Source of the DNA: Quillaja saponaria
Lineage: Eukaryota > Streptophyta > Magnoliopsida > Fabales > Quillajaceae
Assembly: GCA_029379385.1 (NCBI GenBank)
Contig: CM055613.1
Coordinates: 10,062,001 to 10,126,000 of the forward strand
Length of the DNA stretch: 64,000 nucleotides
Direction: 5' to 3'
Shown here: positions 10,723 to 25,400 of the stretch, one piece after another
Position numbering within the stretch: position 1 is the first letter of the stretch
How the letters are laid out: the number at the start of each line of letters is the position of its first letter
The notes under the pieces: model-generated
What the model was told of the DNA's origin: nothing
Database searches by the model: none
What the model saw: only the letters and a program-made list of their open reading frames with translations
Translations under genes and position numbers: made by a program

Positions 10723-12992
10723 TCAACTTTTTGTGCCAGGTCTAGCAGGTCCGTAGTAGTTTGTTACCAATCCCATAATTGCAAACCTGGTGTTTGGATT
10801 TAAAAGTAAACATTAAAAACAGCACTACTATTTTATGCAAGCCCAATTACCATTAAACAGTCAGTAAGACCTTCAAACAAAAGATTCAAAGACAGATACC
10901 AATTCAATCTCCTATTATTACAGGTGAATTATTTCTTACCAGAACCCTCACCCCCACCCCCTTCCTTGTTCCCCAACCATCTTTTTGGGTTATAGAACTT
11001 GATTGCATATGTATCTCAGTATATGAATCTAGTTACTCTCCTCTACAGTCAAAAAACCTATAGATGGATCATATTAGCAAACTTCTTTTCTCAATAACAT
11101 AGCATGAATGTAGTATTAAATCACCATGTAGAATCACTCAGTACAGCACCAGCACAAGGTACGATTACAAAATTGTGCAAACATTTCACTTCTTTGAAAA
11201 TAATACAAAATGAACAGTTGCTTAGCACTTTAATTTTTGCTGACGATCTGGTAATTTGGAAAATGTTTTTTTTACCAGAGGCCTTTTATTGATATAAAAT
11301 AGGCTTAAACTGCCACAATCTAGGATTACATTATCCAGCATGATATTATCTTGTCACGATGTTGACTGCTTATACTCCATAGTAGTAACTAGTAAAAATA
11401 AAGAGTAAACACTAGTATGACTAAACGTACTAACAGCACTTCTGTGCTATTTTCACTTTTCACTTTTCACTTTAAAGAAAATAAGAAGGCATGAAGAGCC
11501 ATGTGGCTCTTATATCTCCTTACAATATAATCAAAGCTAATAAACAGGCACAAGACATCCTTCTTTTTTTTACTGTCAATCTCTGGTAATTATTAATATT
11601 TCATGTGAAGCTTGTGAACCATACTCATTATTGAAATGATAATTCTTTTTGGTGTCATCTACTCCTTTTTAGGGAACCTAAACCACAACTCCTTCTTTTT
11701 TTGGTAAGATAAACCACAACTCCTTCATTAGCTATTCTCCTAGTATTCAGTTGAACAATACACCAGAGTGAGCAAAATTTGTTCAACTAAACCATATTGC
11801 TATCTGCACCATCGATTATATAACTTAAAGATAGGCAAATCAGGAAAAAGATAAAAAATAAATAAAACATCCTTCAGAGTGCAAGGGAAAGAAATTCAAG
11901 TCCCAACCTGCAGACTACTGGTTACTTACTAACATTTTTCTTGCAATTTAAGATATTTTTGTCCCAAAGAAATGGAAAATGGAACCAACCCAAATTCGAA
12001 ACACATAGATTAAGAACTTCTCAAGTTTGACACCTCTTTTTCATTTCTCTTCCTATGCCAGAAAACATGCGTCAGAAGTGTATTATCTTTTCCAACATGC
12101 ATGGTGACTCTACTAGTACTGGTACCTAAGCATCCACAACATTATCAAGTCTCTGAAAAGTGGAAACCTGAAAATTCCACATACCTAAGGTGCATTTCAA
12201 AGCTATGGAAAACTAGATAACCATATCTCTAAATTCATTACGCATCCTTATCCAGAGGAAAAAAAAAAACCCACCAATCTACAGTCCCATTAAATATCTC
12301 AGTTTGTGTTTGCCATCCCTTTAGTTACATCAGATCCTTCCTTTCTGTTAAATAGTTTCAATCGAAATTCTTGCAAATGCTATTACTATCAATAAAAGGT
12401 CAACAACCCATCGTTGATTCTCTCATTAGTATACTGCTACTACTCTTCCCATAGTCAATATATTGAATTACCTAGCAATAATTTGATAAACTACTACATA
12501 GATCTACACAAGAATATTTTTTAAAAATAAATAGAAAAGCTAGTGCCCAAAGAAAATTACAAAAGCAGATGCATACCAATTTTTAGTTACAAGTATTACA
12601 AAAGCCAAAGAAACTTACATCATGGCCATGGAAATCTGCTTGAGATCAGTCTCGACATTCCTCATATTGGCAAGGGATTGAGCACAGAAGATTATAGCAA
12701 GCCATGAGCCAATCTTGTACTGCCAAAACCAAAAAGAGATTAAAATCAACAAATACTCTGAATAAAAGAAGAAGAAGAAGTAAAACACTAAATAAATCAG
12801 AAGATATTTATCAATATACGAATCTGTGAAAAAGGAGGAACCGATACGGACTCTGAACATAACGCCGGCGACGCCAAATATAACTGCAATGAATCCAGAG
12901 TAATCGATCGGAAGGTCTTGCTGTGAGACCGGCTGAGGCACGAATGGCTTCGCCGCTGATGGCTGACGTGGATCGTTCCCCTGCGACGACAT
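10723..12992 (-). CDS. Protein Asterix (PAT complex subunit), 3 exons
   Basis: Asterix is a small ER membrane protein. In animals it pairs with CCDC47 in the PAT complex, which shields partly inserted transmembrane segments; the plant role is inferred from this. Exons on the minus strand are 12852-12992, 12619-12719 and 10723-10786. All junctions are GT-AG and phases close exactly (0, then 2); the product is 101 residues. The N terminus 'MSSQGNDPRQPSAAKPFVPQ' is followed by 'PIDYSGFIAVIFGVAGVMF' (first hydrophobic segment), 'YKIGSWLAIIFCAQSLANMR' and 'MMFAIMGLVTNYYGPARP'. This is full length for the family and shows no defect. Intron 2 is 1.8 kb, unusually long for so small a gene. Confidence 0.93.
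10787..12618 (-). other. Intron 2 of the Asterix gene
   Basis: No complete gene or mobile element is recognised. On the + strand at 11219-11265 a short open stretch reads 'LIFADDLVIW', which looks like the F/YADD box of a LINE reverse transcriptase, but nothing around it supports a reverse transcriptase domain. Confidence 0.5.
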
Positions 12993-14860
12993 CTCTTCCA
13001 ATCTCGACGATAGCAGAGAAGGAGTTCCCTGATGCAATAGTGATTGCTACTTACTACCGTCTTTGCCACTTTTGACCCCAAACCCAAATATCTCATAACT
13101 CTTAATTTTACTTTTGGTCTCTACTTGTTAAAATGCTCTAAATTGGTACTCATCAGATGATTTTTTTTCTTTTTCTTTTTTTTCCTGCTTGATATCGAGG
13201 ATAATGTTTGTTTGATTTAAGTTATTTTGTGGGAATTTTTTTATATTTTTTATTAATGTAAAAGTAAATTTATAAAATTATAGAAATAAAATAAATTTTA
13301 TTAGTTATAATAATATTTTAAATACTATAATTCATTTGAATTTTATCATTCAAATAATTTATTTTAAATATTAACAAATAATTTAAATTAAAATAAATTG
13401 AACTTTTACATTAATTTATTTCAAATAAACTCTTATAAAAATTACTATGAGGTGAGAAGTTATAAAGATAAAAATGAATTTAAAATTAAATTATGATATG
13501 GTATGGTATGTATTGTGTAAACTCGTTCTTTGATAATGTATCTAGAATCTAATAATTGTGCTATCATTGGTGGTTCTCCTGTTTAACAGTTCCATATGCT
13601 ATGATCCTTAACTTTCACTAAGCAGTTGTATTTTTAAATAATTTGATTGACCTTAACTATTGAATTGTGGTAAAGTGTGAACCATAACTCATTTCTTGTT
13701 GGTGAATTTATTTTCAAGTAAAAAGATTTTAGACAAAACTTTAAATGGGTATATCCATTTTATTTACGTTCCTACTATTATATAGTATATGTAAAGTCCC
13801 CAAACTGGTTTCTGATAACCTGACCTAGCATTAAGTTCCTCTAGAAAAAGAAAAAGTGTAGTTATTTCAACTTTCAAGAGTGAGAAAAAAGGGGACTGCA
13901 TTGGCAGTTGAAGGAACAGCAAAATTGTATTTCGGGCTTTACTTTAACACAAATTTAAACAGTAATTGGAATTTTACTTATTGGCCAAGAGTTTTCAATG
14001 GGTAGCTTAATCTATATGAGGAAATTCTCTATGTCTTGTGTGGCACATCCAGTGAGAAATATTAGGGCATGAATCCTTGCAGAAACCAATCTCTTAATCC
14101 ATCTCCCATAGGGTGGTCATTTAAGCACCTTTTCCCCTTATTTGCTTGGACTCTTTATATCCTAGGTTCCTGCTTAGTTATGTATTTATTCTTCCTATGG
14201 GATCTTTCTTCTATACACACTGTGCATTATAGTTGCACTTGCACAGTATCTCCTCCAATAACTAGCTTAATTTTCATAAGCAGAGATTGATAGAAAATCC
14301 ATGTATATGGTGAGTGCAAAAAGACAAATAATAATACTTAATTCCATATGTATTTAGATGATATATTGCACATATTCCATTGTAAGGACTTAAGATCCTC
14401 AAAACTGAGAATATTTGTGCTATTGCCTAGAAAGATATGTTGCATGAAAAATACTTGATTCAAACATAAAAGCTTCTTTAGAGGATCTGATAATAAACTG
14501 AGGAAATAATTATTTGAGAGACTCTTGATCTGACCCACATCATTGTCACACTGATCTCTACTTTTCCTTCTAATGGAAGCTTTGGTGATAAGTAGTATAC
14601 ATTTTAATTCCGTTCTTCTTATCTCTTTTAAACTAAAAAGCAAATGGTCTTTTTTGTTTCATGTTGTTTTCTGAGAAAATTGTAACTTCTGAACCCTCTC
14701 AAAGAAATTGGCAGAGGAACTCGTTCAGATGTTTATTTTGGAACTAAGTTAGAAGGTGAACTGTAACTTCCAGGCTATTTGTGATTGTTTGACTTATATC
14801 TGATTCAGGATCCTCTTTTCTTCATTTCTGATTATTCTCCATGAATTTTCTGGTTGGCAG
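12993..14860. other. Intergenic region between Asterix and the unrecognised + strand gene
   Basis: The first few tens of bases next to 12992 are the Asterix 5' UTR and promoter side. From 13140 to 13500 the DNA is extremely AT-rich. The region 13800-14850 is of more ordinary composition and might hold further exons of the gene that follows, but I could not join any with compatible phase. Confidence 0.4.
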
Positions 14861-16211
14861 AGGTTACTTATAGTGGAATTACTATCTGCTGGTTGTGAAG
14901 TTTCAAATAAGTTAAAATGGTCAAATGAGCTTTATCCAGGTGAATTTGATCACATAGGTAACTCCAATCTGTATTCTCAGGAGACTCATGAGCCTGTGCC
15001 TCCAAGAACGAGGGGACGGTAATCTGATATGCCTGCAATACTTAGTGACAACCGGCCCAGCCCTGCGGTCTTGCAGGTACCAGAATTAGTACTATTATTC
15101 GTATGTGATAATATTAGAATATTAGACCATGAATCTTCTATTCACTAAGATGTATCATATTTAACATTTATAGTTGCTCCAAGGTACTTTTTGGGCATAT
15201 GCAGATAGAAAGACTTACCATGATGGTCACAGGAGTAAGGATTGCACTTGAAAATGGGAAGTAACTACTACCTACAACACCTTCAAAACTTTTGGCACTG
15301 ATATAGAACCTGACAGAACTAAAGTTGAAAATGAATGTAATTGAGTGTTGGATACAAGAAAATGTTTTGGTTAGAGTCCAGGGGGTTGTAGTCATGTAGG
15401 TCCGTTAAGCATACCTTAGTGATCAATATACAGAGAACCATTTAAAAAGGAAAGTTAAAGGAAGCTCAGCCAACTGGTTGTAGACTTGTAGTGAATGAAA
15501 CAGTTTCTTTCTTTTCCTGCGATGGTTTATTAATTCAAGAATTAATTAGATCACACTAGATTTCTAAATTTATCCATCCACTATTGGCCAATGGGAAAGA
15601 AAACCCACAAAATTACAGTGTTAACTAGTCAATTCAAAACACTTGATATTTTTTAAGGCTTTCAATTTTGTGGTACGTAGTCTATTACTACACAATCATT
15701 GACTTCTCCATAACAACTGAATAATATCTATACATTAACTTTTACACTTCTAAATGTTGTGGATCTGAAGCTAAAAGTTGGCACCCGTACACTGGTTTTG
15801 TTGATTGAATTAAAAAAAACATGTAAATATTATGTGAGGAAACTTCCTGCAGTCTAAATATTCTGCATTGTGCTGTTTTTCAGTATGAGTTTTCGTTCTT
15901 TTGAGATTTGGCTCAACCATAAATATTCTGCATGACAGGTTTATCTTACGACATGGCTTGCAGAGGTAAACATAGACAGTTACAGGTATGAATGCAACTC
16001 AAATTCGAGACTGCAATTTATATAAATATTAGTTGGTATCTAACCCACAAAATATAAAGGAATGATTAAATGAGAAAAGCTTAGCTCTATGTTGATCAGT
16101 TCAAGAAGTAGGCACTTACTGCCAAACTTTGATCATTATTTTTCCCTTCTTTCTAGGGTAGATGAAATATTTGGTCTAGTTGGGGAGGAAATACATGTTG
16201 GAATAGCATAA
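14861..16211 (+). pseudogene. Unrecognised three-exon gene or pseudogene, 3' end
   Basis: Three segments bounded by splice consensus join in compatible phases: 14861-15076 (72 codons), 15939-15985 and 16157-16211, ending at TAA. The first encodes 'LSAGCEVSNKLKWSNELYPG', 'EFDHIGNSNLYSQETHEPVP' and 'PPRTRGR', then an in-frame TAA at 15020-15022, then 'SDMPAILSDNRPSPAVLQ'. The second and third add 'VYLTTWLAEVNIDSY' and 'VDEIFGLVGEEIHVGIA'. Exact phase agreement over two introns and the protein-like composition suggest genuine coding ancestry. The single stop is one C-to-T change away from a Gln codon, so this may be a recent pseudogene, a sequence error, or chance. The 5' exons were not found. 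I do not recognise the family. Confidence 0.4.
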
Positions 16212-19200
16212 GCTTCTCTCATGGGAAAAGATCAGTGGAATGAAACATAAGAGCTTCTAGGTCTCATGAGGATGTAAGTTTTGGCACGTCCTTAATGAGG
16301 CACTTGCTGTCAAAGTATTTGGAACCATGCGTTCATAAGTACATTGCAGAATTCTGAGGGAGCTTTCCTCACAAACTCAACCATGGAATTGTCTTCGTCA
16401 ACAGTTTGACAGAAGTTTTTGTTTGTGTTAGTTACCAGTAGGATATGCATTTTAATGAGGCATCAGAAGCTTAAAAAGTTAGGGTCACAGGACGACAAGA
16501 AAGGTGAGGTTGGAAGATTACCTGAACTGTTAGCCTTGATGGAATGAAGGTGGATTTAAATTGATCGGTTATGTGTCCTTAAGAAGGAACCTTGCATATG
16601 TGCTTTAGACTTACAAGCCAGGTGAGTTGACATGTTCATTGCCAAACATGATGTGTTGAATCAGAGATGATCTCTCGTGAATAATTTGTTTTATCTCGTC
16701 TTATGGCCTTATGAACTACAATGTTTCATTTGACATTGTAATATTAGTTTCGTGCCTATTGGTTGGCCTGGTTATTATTCGGTTTGGTAAAGGTTCACCT
16801 TTAAACTTCCATTCTTGTTCGTAAGGATAGCTAACAGTTCCTATATCTGGCAAAGGGGCATGGTAGATAAATCACACTGCCATTTTTGTTTTTAATTACT
16901 TCTCATTCTCTCAAAGGTAACTAACCAACTCTCAATGCATTAGTAGTAATAATGACTTTGTACAAAATTGAATTGCGTTTCTATTTGTTAACTACCCATT
17001 CCATCTAAAATCTGAAGTTATTAGATGAGATACATGAATGGTTTTAATCTCTTAGAGGCCTGGCCTCTCCACGCTAAATTCCAGTGAGGTTGTCAGCATA
17101 GTGAATATACATACCCTTACCATACATTGGGTTTAAATTTGAATTTTGTAAGAATGGTGCTGATAAAGTTTGTGTTACTGACTACTTAGTCATATAAATT
17201 CTGATATCATATCAAAGTATTTTATCTAAAAACTTAAAGCTATTAAGTAAAACCCTAAAAATGAATTTTAATCTTTTGCACTATTCATGTGAAACTGAAT
17301 GTGCACTGTTGAAAAATGTATTACTTTGGAATTAAAGCAACTAAATTACATTTGAATTCAAGATAATTTACATTTTGCTTGGTTTTACGGTGCTCATACC
17401 GACCTGGACCCAGATGCACGATATGGCTAATTAGTTTTTCTGTCCCTCTAATTTTTTTTTTTATTCTTATTTTTTCCTCCTAATCCCCTCCAATTTTTTT
17501 TTTTCTTAAAGGTATGTAACCTAACCAACACAACCCCACGTGATAAGTTATACTCCATGTGAAAATGGTTGCAGCCCAACAAAAGTTTAATGACTACTTG
17601 TAACTATGATAACTGAGGCAAATGATAAAACGAAAACCAACCGAAAAAAACACAGGTAAAGAGTATACATTTTTCTAGTTTCATTTCTTAGTTCTCATTT
17701 ATTTTTATGGTATACCAATATTTCAAATGGAGAAGTTGTGTCCCAGTTGTAAGTCAAATTTATACAACATTTGGCTGTTTTATTAAATGAATTTTCTAAT
17801 TAGCAACATCAACACCATACTTGCTCATCAGAGAATGAAGAGCCTAATCTGACCCTCAGATAATATATGGTTTCATATCATTCCATTGCACAGCAAAACA
17901 AAAATATATAAATAATAGTTTCATACGTCAATTGAAATCATCTCAATATTTTCAAAGGGAGGCAATACTTGAGCAGAATAATAACCTAACCTATCGACAC
18001 CAATAGTCAAAGATAATTTTCTTTTTACTTTTGGTGAAAAACAAAGATCCTTTCTGATCAATGGTAAACTATTAAAAAAAAAAATCTTTCTGATGAATTG
18101 TATAATGTTCTTTTTCTTTTCACTGTTCTTGCTGGAAGACTCACAAAATTGAAAACAATTATCCATTTAGCAGAAAAATAATCAGATGCCCAGAAATTGA
18201 AGAGCTCGTCAATGACATCCTTTTCAATTAACACTATTTTAACTCAGCATCCATCAAAACAACCACTTTCCCATACAGTGCACTTTGTAAAATTACATCA
18301 ACCTGTAATCAAAATCACCAGGATGTTCTACATTCTAGATACTAACTGTCAAAGCAAGCAGAATGGTCTACATTCTATAATCATCCTTGGCTGGATAATA
18401 ATTTAACTCTCGAAACTATTCAAATGACCAAATCAGATTAATCCAAACAAGACTCATAAGATTTTTAACGTGGGAAGAGTCATGGCAGCAAGTGTTACCA
18501 CAGGTGGTGTCACTTCACTAGGTTTCTGATTCTTATGATAGAATTGAAATATTGCTCTAATACCCTTTTCAAGTTTCAGCAGAAACAATATGTCAAATAA
18601 ACAGCAAATCTTGTAATGGGAAGAATGCAGGGAAAACATAAGCAGCTTATACTACTAAATAAAAATAGTTAAGGTTAAAACTAAGAGGATCGTAGTGGAT
18701 TACAACAGCTTGGGATTGGAACCTGTAAACCAATAGAAGAAATATACTATATATGCATGAGATTTCTGAAACCATATTACATGTATATTATTAGATGCAT
18801 CAGCCAACTTAAAATCACATCTATAAACGTGAACAGGTCAGAGCAAGTTACTCTTAATAGATACTGGGATTTAGGGTAGAAAATATATGGGCCAATTGCC
18901 ATTGCAGAAAAAGGTTGCTACTTTTGCTTTTCTGCCATAGCATTTATAATTTTTTCCCCACCCCCACCCCTCAAAAGGAAAGGGAAAAAAGTTAATCCCG
19001 AACGAAAGCAAAGAAAAGGTTGAAAACCCAACTTAAGAATGGGATTCCAACCCCCAGAGCTCTATGAACAAAAATATACATAATTACCTGGAATTACAGC
19101 TGTGTTGACACTTGTGAAAAACCAGACTGCTCTTCTGTCCTCCCCATTTACTTGAAAAAAATGACGGGGCAACAGAGTTTTTGCTAGACTTTCAAATTAT

Positions 19201-19433
19201 ACAGGACCGACTCATAATTCTGAAGAATTCAACTGACGGCCTAGATTGCAAAGATCTAACAACCTCCACTGGTTGAGGAGACAATCTCGTATCAATTCTT
19301 CTCCTATAATGCCCGTCATTGCACTCTATTGCGATGAAGCCCGTGCAGTTATATATGTTGAAAGAATACGACCAGAAGAGAAGGTTGTGGAGACAATTGA
19401 CCAAGAAAGATAGAAAAATGAATCAATTAATCA
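16212..19433. other. Intergenic region with the 3' flank of the minus-strand DSPP-like gene
   Basis: 16212-16700 has moderate GC and could be 3' UTR of the preceding gene. About 19100-19433 is probably 3' UTR of the gene on the minus strand. The rest has short chance ORFs only. Confidence 0.4.
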
Positions 19434-22400
19434 TCAAAGTGAAAGACATTGTACCCTGTCTGGGAGATTTTTAGGCATTGGAACTGCAGTAACAAATTTA
19501 TGGGGGAAGGATTTCTGAGCACTTGTATCAGATGATGAGACCTCCGTCCCATCAGTTTGTCCCCGTCCATGGAACTTGGCGAAACGGTTGATGACAGAGA
19601 ATCTCTCTAGATCCTGACACTCCACTCTTATGTCTAAGATTGAGGCTCTACTGTCCGGTCTGCATCATCAAGAGGAAGCAGGGAGCAGCATAAGTAAGAA
19701 AGAACAGGTAACACTAAAACGGAGCAAATATAGCTATAATGTAAAATAGTAGCACCAGCAAGCCACCCGAAAAAATGGGAAATTTAAACCAAGAATAAAA
19801 TATATCTCCACACAACATATGTACTTCAACATGTGCAAGTACTACTCCAGACCTGAACAGGCAACCAAAAAGAAAGAAGAAAATAGCACTTGTATACGCT
19901 ATTGTGTAATCAGTAATTCCAACATGCAATCCAAAAGAGAAAATACTGCAATGCATTTTGACATTCAAAAACATTAAACACCACCCTCATACCCCTAGCA
20001 ACCACAAAAAGTTATATCATACACTTTTCCCTTCTATTCACACAGATGAATTTTCAACAGCAACTCATAGACTAGCATTTATAAACAGTATCAATAAGTA
20101 TCATCAACTGCCATGCAGAAAATGTAATATCAAATCAAAAAAAATTTATTAGAGGAAGAGAAGTACAAGAGGGGAGGGTAATGTCAAATTAAATTAAGTA
20201 TCAATCAAACCACAGCAAGAATACCTCAATAATTCATTTTCCAGTTTCCTAGCTCTACCGGTGAGGTCTTCCATAACTTTCAAAAAGTACTGATCACCAA
20301 TTTTCTCAGATGACTTAAGCTTATCTGACAGGCTGTAGTACATAACATACAACAACTTCAATTAGTAATTTAGTATACCAAGGATAATATGAAAATTATG
20401 TACGGATTGGCAAATGCATTTGAATTACTAAAAAGAACATGAACGGCTCACAGGTTTCCGCTGCTAGGTGGCACAACGGTCTCACTTCCAGTGCAAGATA
20501 TTGCGCTGCAGGCATCCCCTAAAGCTAATCTAGCAACAGAGTAAGCTACACTATCATAGTGCAATTTGACATCTGCAGAGAGAACCATCGCTGGAGGAGG
20601 ACGAAGAAGCTGCTGCATAAGCTGTGTAGTCAAGATAAGCCTTCTTCTGGACTTAAGCATCTGTGGTAGATCTTCATTCAATTCAGCCTCATTTTCCACC
20701 TGTAATTAATTGGGGAGATAATTAATCCCAGAGAATGAAAAAAATGTTCAGCAAAGACTGCAGTTGCAGAGAGCCAGACTGATCCAACAATGAACAAACC
20801 TTCTCAACTAGTCTATTTGCAGCTCTGGCCCAGTCTAATTCAGCAGCACTGCCAAATAAAAAGGAACTTCAGTCATCTTGGATAAACAAAATTATATATA
20901 AGCAAATAAATATCTTGAGAAAGAATTCAAGGGAAAAAAACTACAATAGACTATCAAAGAAACACTCAATCAAATTGCCAGCAGCAATAAAAGGTAAGTA
21001 TTCACTTTAAGTTCAAAAGCTAAGATATTCTTGAGTATTAACAGGTGAAAGAAGACAGATCTTTTGTATAGAAAAATAGTGATATGGAAAGTCAGTGTAT
21101 TGGAGCTGCTAGTTATGCCAATCACCTGATATTGTGAAGCCTTTCAGAACCATGTGTCAGTTCCTTGTGCCATGGCACAAGTTCGGATGTAGCAGTTTTA
21201 CGCTTCTTAGGCCTCATGACAACCAAAGGATGCTCGTGATGCAATGAATTAGAATTCATATGCTCACTGGCAACAGGAACTGGAATTTGACGAGCATTGG
21301 CAAGCTGATTGGTATCACTAGCAGCATCCACTTCCCCCACTGAATTATGAGAGTGCAAACTATCAGATTGCTTCCCAACCATTAAAGGTTGTTCTAAAAC
21401 ATTCGGAGGAGCCATTATCTGTACATCATATGCTGGCAATATTTTCCCATTTTTGAAGGTTCCATATTGATTAAACCATGATGGTGCCATCTGCGGACTA
21501 ACCAGAGAATGCTCACCTCGTACAGAAGTTGGATTATTACCACTGGAGTAGTTATGAGCATTTTTCTGAAAAAGTCCAGGCATATCCTGAGAAGATGCAT
21601 CTGTACCCTGTCCATCTCCTGCTTTTGATGAAAGGCTTAGCATCTTCAGATCAGCTGATGGAACTGAAGAATGGTTGCTGCATACATCTTTGGCCATGTT
21701 ATCATATCCATATGACAACTGTTGTCCTCCCTTGGAAGCTTCTTGTTGCACATCCACCCCACTATCTGGACCTTTAAATCTCTTAGCACTCTGGTTACTA
21801 GGATCAAAATCTGTACCTCTCATGGCCTGTGCTTGATGTAGTAAGGAATATTTTTGATGCAATAAGTTATTGGGTCTTAGATAGCGGCCAAAAGCTTCAA
21901 TATCTCTTTGGTTAGCAGCTGGGCTTGAATGAGATGCATCTGGAAGACGCTTGAGAAGAGATTCCTGGCCATGTGACGCAACCAAATTCTTTTCAGTAGG
22001 ATCAGTGCCCTCAGGTAACACTAGCTGTTCAGAACTCTCTTCTACCAACTGTTCTTTACCACCAGAGCCTGGTGAATACATAGAACGTGCACCAGTACAA
22101 GACAGGTCATTTCCTATTTTCTCAATCTCTTGACCACCCAGCTTGTGTGGTTCCAAAATTGTTTGTAAATCGTTATATTGTTGTGGATGGGATAGAGTAT
22201 TCGCAGGATGGGCACCTAAAGAATGCTGCTTGCTGGAGACACTGGTCCATACATTATGCAAAAATTTTGAAGAGGCATTCTGCTGAGAATTGCTAGATGT
22301 ACCAGAAGGCTGAGAAGCAGTCGCAGCCTCCAATTCCAGAGTTCGTGGAGCAGGATCTCCTGCATGGTTTTGGCGAGTACTACTTTCAGTACAAGCAACA

Positions 22401-25400
22401 TTTTTCTGTAGAATACAGATATCCTGAAATGATGCTAAATCAGATTGACTAGTTTGAGCTCTTTCAGAAGATTCATCTATCTGATTCACATGGGAAGAGC
22501 GCCTATCAACAAAAGGAACATTAACAGGTTGATTATATGTTCCTTGTCCACCTAGACCAGCTGTGCTCTCATTTTGCGTGTGAAATCTGGAAAAAGGAAA
22601 ACTAGATGGGAAAGCTTGTGAAAATTTTCCCAGGACATTTTGTTGAAAGGCTTTGCTGTTGAGTTGTCCTGAAGTACCAGAAACATCATTCTTAAGCTCG
22701 CCATGAGACAACTCTCGAGCATTGACCGACTGAGTGGGAGTGAACCAATTATGCCCCTTATCTACTGCCTCAGAAGAAACATGAGATGTACTGAAGACTG
22801 CTTGTGCCGAGCTGTGAGATGTTGTACGGTTTGGAATGGGCAACCGTTGAGCAGGAGGACCCAATTGTAAACCAAAACCCTGAGAGGCTGAACTTTGATT
22901 TTGGTGAGGTTGTACACCAGATCCATCAAAAGTTTCCGTCTGAGGGATTCTAGAAGATGGATTGCCACCGGAAGAGCTTACGTGTGTTTCAATGCCATGC
23001 TGCCTTGACTGGTCCACTTTGTGAAGAAGCTCAAGCATGTTTTGACTACATACAATGAAACAATTAAATAATACAATTAAACTAAGCTCATCATGTAAGA
23101 CTCTGAAGATCAGCTGAGTTGGGAAATGAAAAGGAGAAAAATATAAGTATTTCTAATCAAATAACACACATCTATAATCAAGAAGAGAATTAATAAGTGG
23201 GTATATAAAATTAATACACATTTTTTGAAGTGACATATTAAAAATAAGAAAGATATGGAATGAGGATAAACTTGTTAAGGGCTTGAGAATAAAAAACAAA
23301 AGCATGAAAAATGGGAGTTTCAAATAATAAAGTACCTGGATGAAGCATTCTTGTTTGGTTCATAATTATCAACAGATACAAGCGAAGCTGGTGTTTTCAG
23401 TGCATGATCAGGAAGCATGGTTTCTGAAGCAACTTCATCCAAGCCTTTCATGCCAACCTGTAAACCACATGAACAACCCTGCATATTATTATTGTTTTTT
23501 TTTTTTTTTGGGTCAACAAAGCTTAGTTTGGAACTTTGGAAAATTTGAAAATCTAAAAGTAAAAAAGAAAAAGAACATAATGAAACCCGATAATCACCTT
23601 TTGCATGTCTATATGATTTCCATCAGGCTGACCAAATTTTGATTTCCCAAGATAGCCTTGGTCTTGACCTTTCAATCTTTGAAAGGCTTGCTGGGGAATG
23701 GGCTGTTGACTGGCTTGTTTGTTTCCATAAGAAGGCTCCACATCAACATCCAGATCCCCCATTGGGTGATATTGGAACTTACGAGGTCCAAGAGGTATTC
23801 GATTGACCTGACCAGATAACTTTGGTTTGGACCCAGGCAAATTATGTGAATCACTTGCATCTAACCAAACATTTTCTCTATGGTGTGAAGAGTTAGGATG
23901 AGTAGCCTCAGTAGAAGAATCTTTGTTATTGGTAATCTGCATATCACACATCTCACTTACTCCCTTGTCCATGCTATTATTCCCTGATGAATCCAGAACA
24001 TGAGGATTCTTAGGCAGATGATGCCAGGATTTGCCAGGATCCTCATTTCCTCTAGAGCTCCTTGAAGAGTCGACATCTTTCCACATATCAACATTATGGC
24101 TGTTTGAAACCTGTGGAGTGCTTTGCTGGTGGCCCCTTGTAGTGTCAGAATTTGGTGATGCAGCAAGACGACTCATACTAGACTCTCCCTTGTATATATA
24201 TGGGTTGCCTGTGGCAGAATTCACGTGTTCCAATCCAACAGATGAATTTGAAACTGAACCTGACATCCAAATGCCAGGAAGATGCCCCATCTCATGCAAG
24301 CTCTGGGAAGTCTGTGACAAGTTTCCTTTATCATGATTTTCCAAAGTAGCATTGCTATCAGGCGAAACTGAATTAACAAAATTCCAACCATTTGGTTTAT
24401 TTAGTGGATCACCACCACTGTTAGATGACAATATGGTGTGTTGATGAGTACAAGGACCTGATATGCTCTTTGCATTAATTTCTGGACCTGAAGAATTAGC
24501 AACATGACCATAATTATGACTTCCTTCAGTAAGTACCTTTTGCTGTGGACAATCTAACCATTTTCCTCTCTCTTGAAATTGTGGAATAGATCTGTGCAAA
24601 GAACCAGTCTGTAACCTGTCACACTGCTCATTTGGAGTTTCAAAACCTGACTGCTGAAATACAGGAATGCCACCAGAATTTGTAGTTGTATCAGGCCTAC
24701 TGACATCATTAAGCCGAACAGAAGGTCTAGAATTCAAATTAGAAGCCACCTGCAAGTTGTTTTCAGCCCAAACTGATTGCTGTTTGCTGCTATCGGTTAA
24801 AGGCCGGTTATTCCTAGGTGAAGTTTCAGTATTCCGAAAACCTAGACCGCTCCACTCTTCCTGTATGCCTATATCACTACTAGAAGTTTCTGCTACAGCA
24901 GACTGCATAAGAGCACTCCAACTCCCACTCTGCACAGATGGAAATCCACTAAAACAATCTGTACCATCCAACATATTAAAACCTCCTGCATTCCTGCCAA
25001 AGGCATCCCAGAGATTATCATCAGAACCAAACAAAATCTTTTCTTCAGTTGGATCCAGAGTGGCCACACTATGTGAAGGAGGAACCTGCATTTCCATCTT
25101 CTCCTGTGACAGTTCTGATGATACTGCTAGATCTTGCCTCCCATGAAATTCTTGCACAGGTGCATTTCTTCGCTGAGAGTTCACTTCCTGCAAGTTTCCT
25201 ATATTAAGTGCATTGTTTATACTTTGACCTCTAGATGGCCCTAACATACTTCTCCCTTGAATATCCAGCCTTGAAACTACATCTTGTCCACTAGTTTGAC
25301 CTGATATTGCTGCATATGGTTGCGCTGGAAATGAATTGCTACTGGATGATACCTGTTGTACAGCAGGTTTGTTTGCTTGAACATATTGGTTTGGAGTACC

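Noticed and set aside
11104..11292. 'LIFADDLVIW' reverse-transcriptase-like box in the Asterix intron
   Set aside because: Only about ten residues match; flanking sequence shows no other RT motif, so chance or an unrecognisable scrap is more likely than a LINE.
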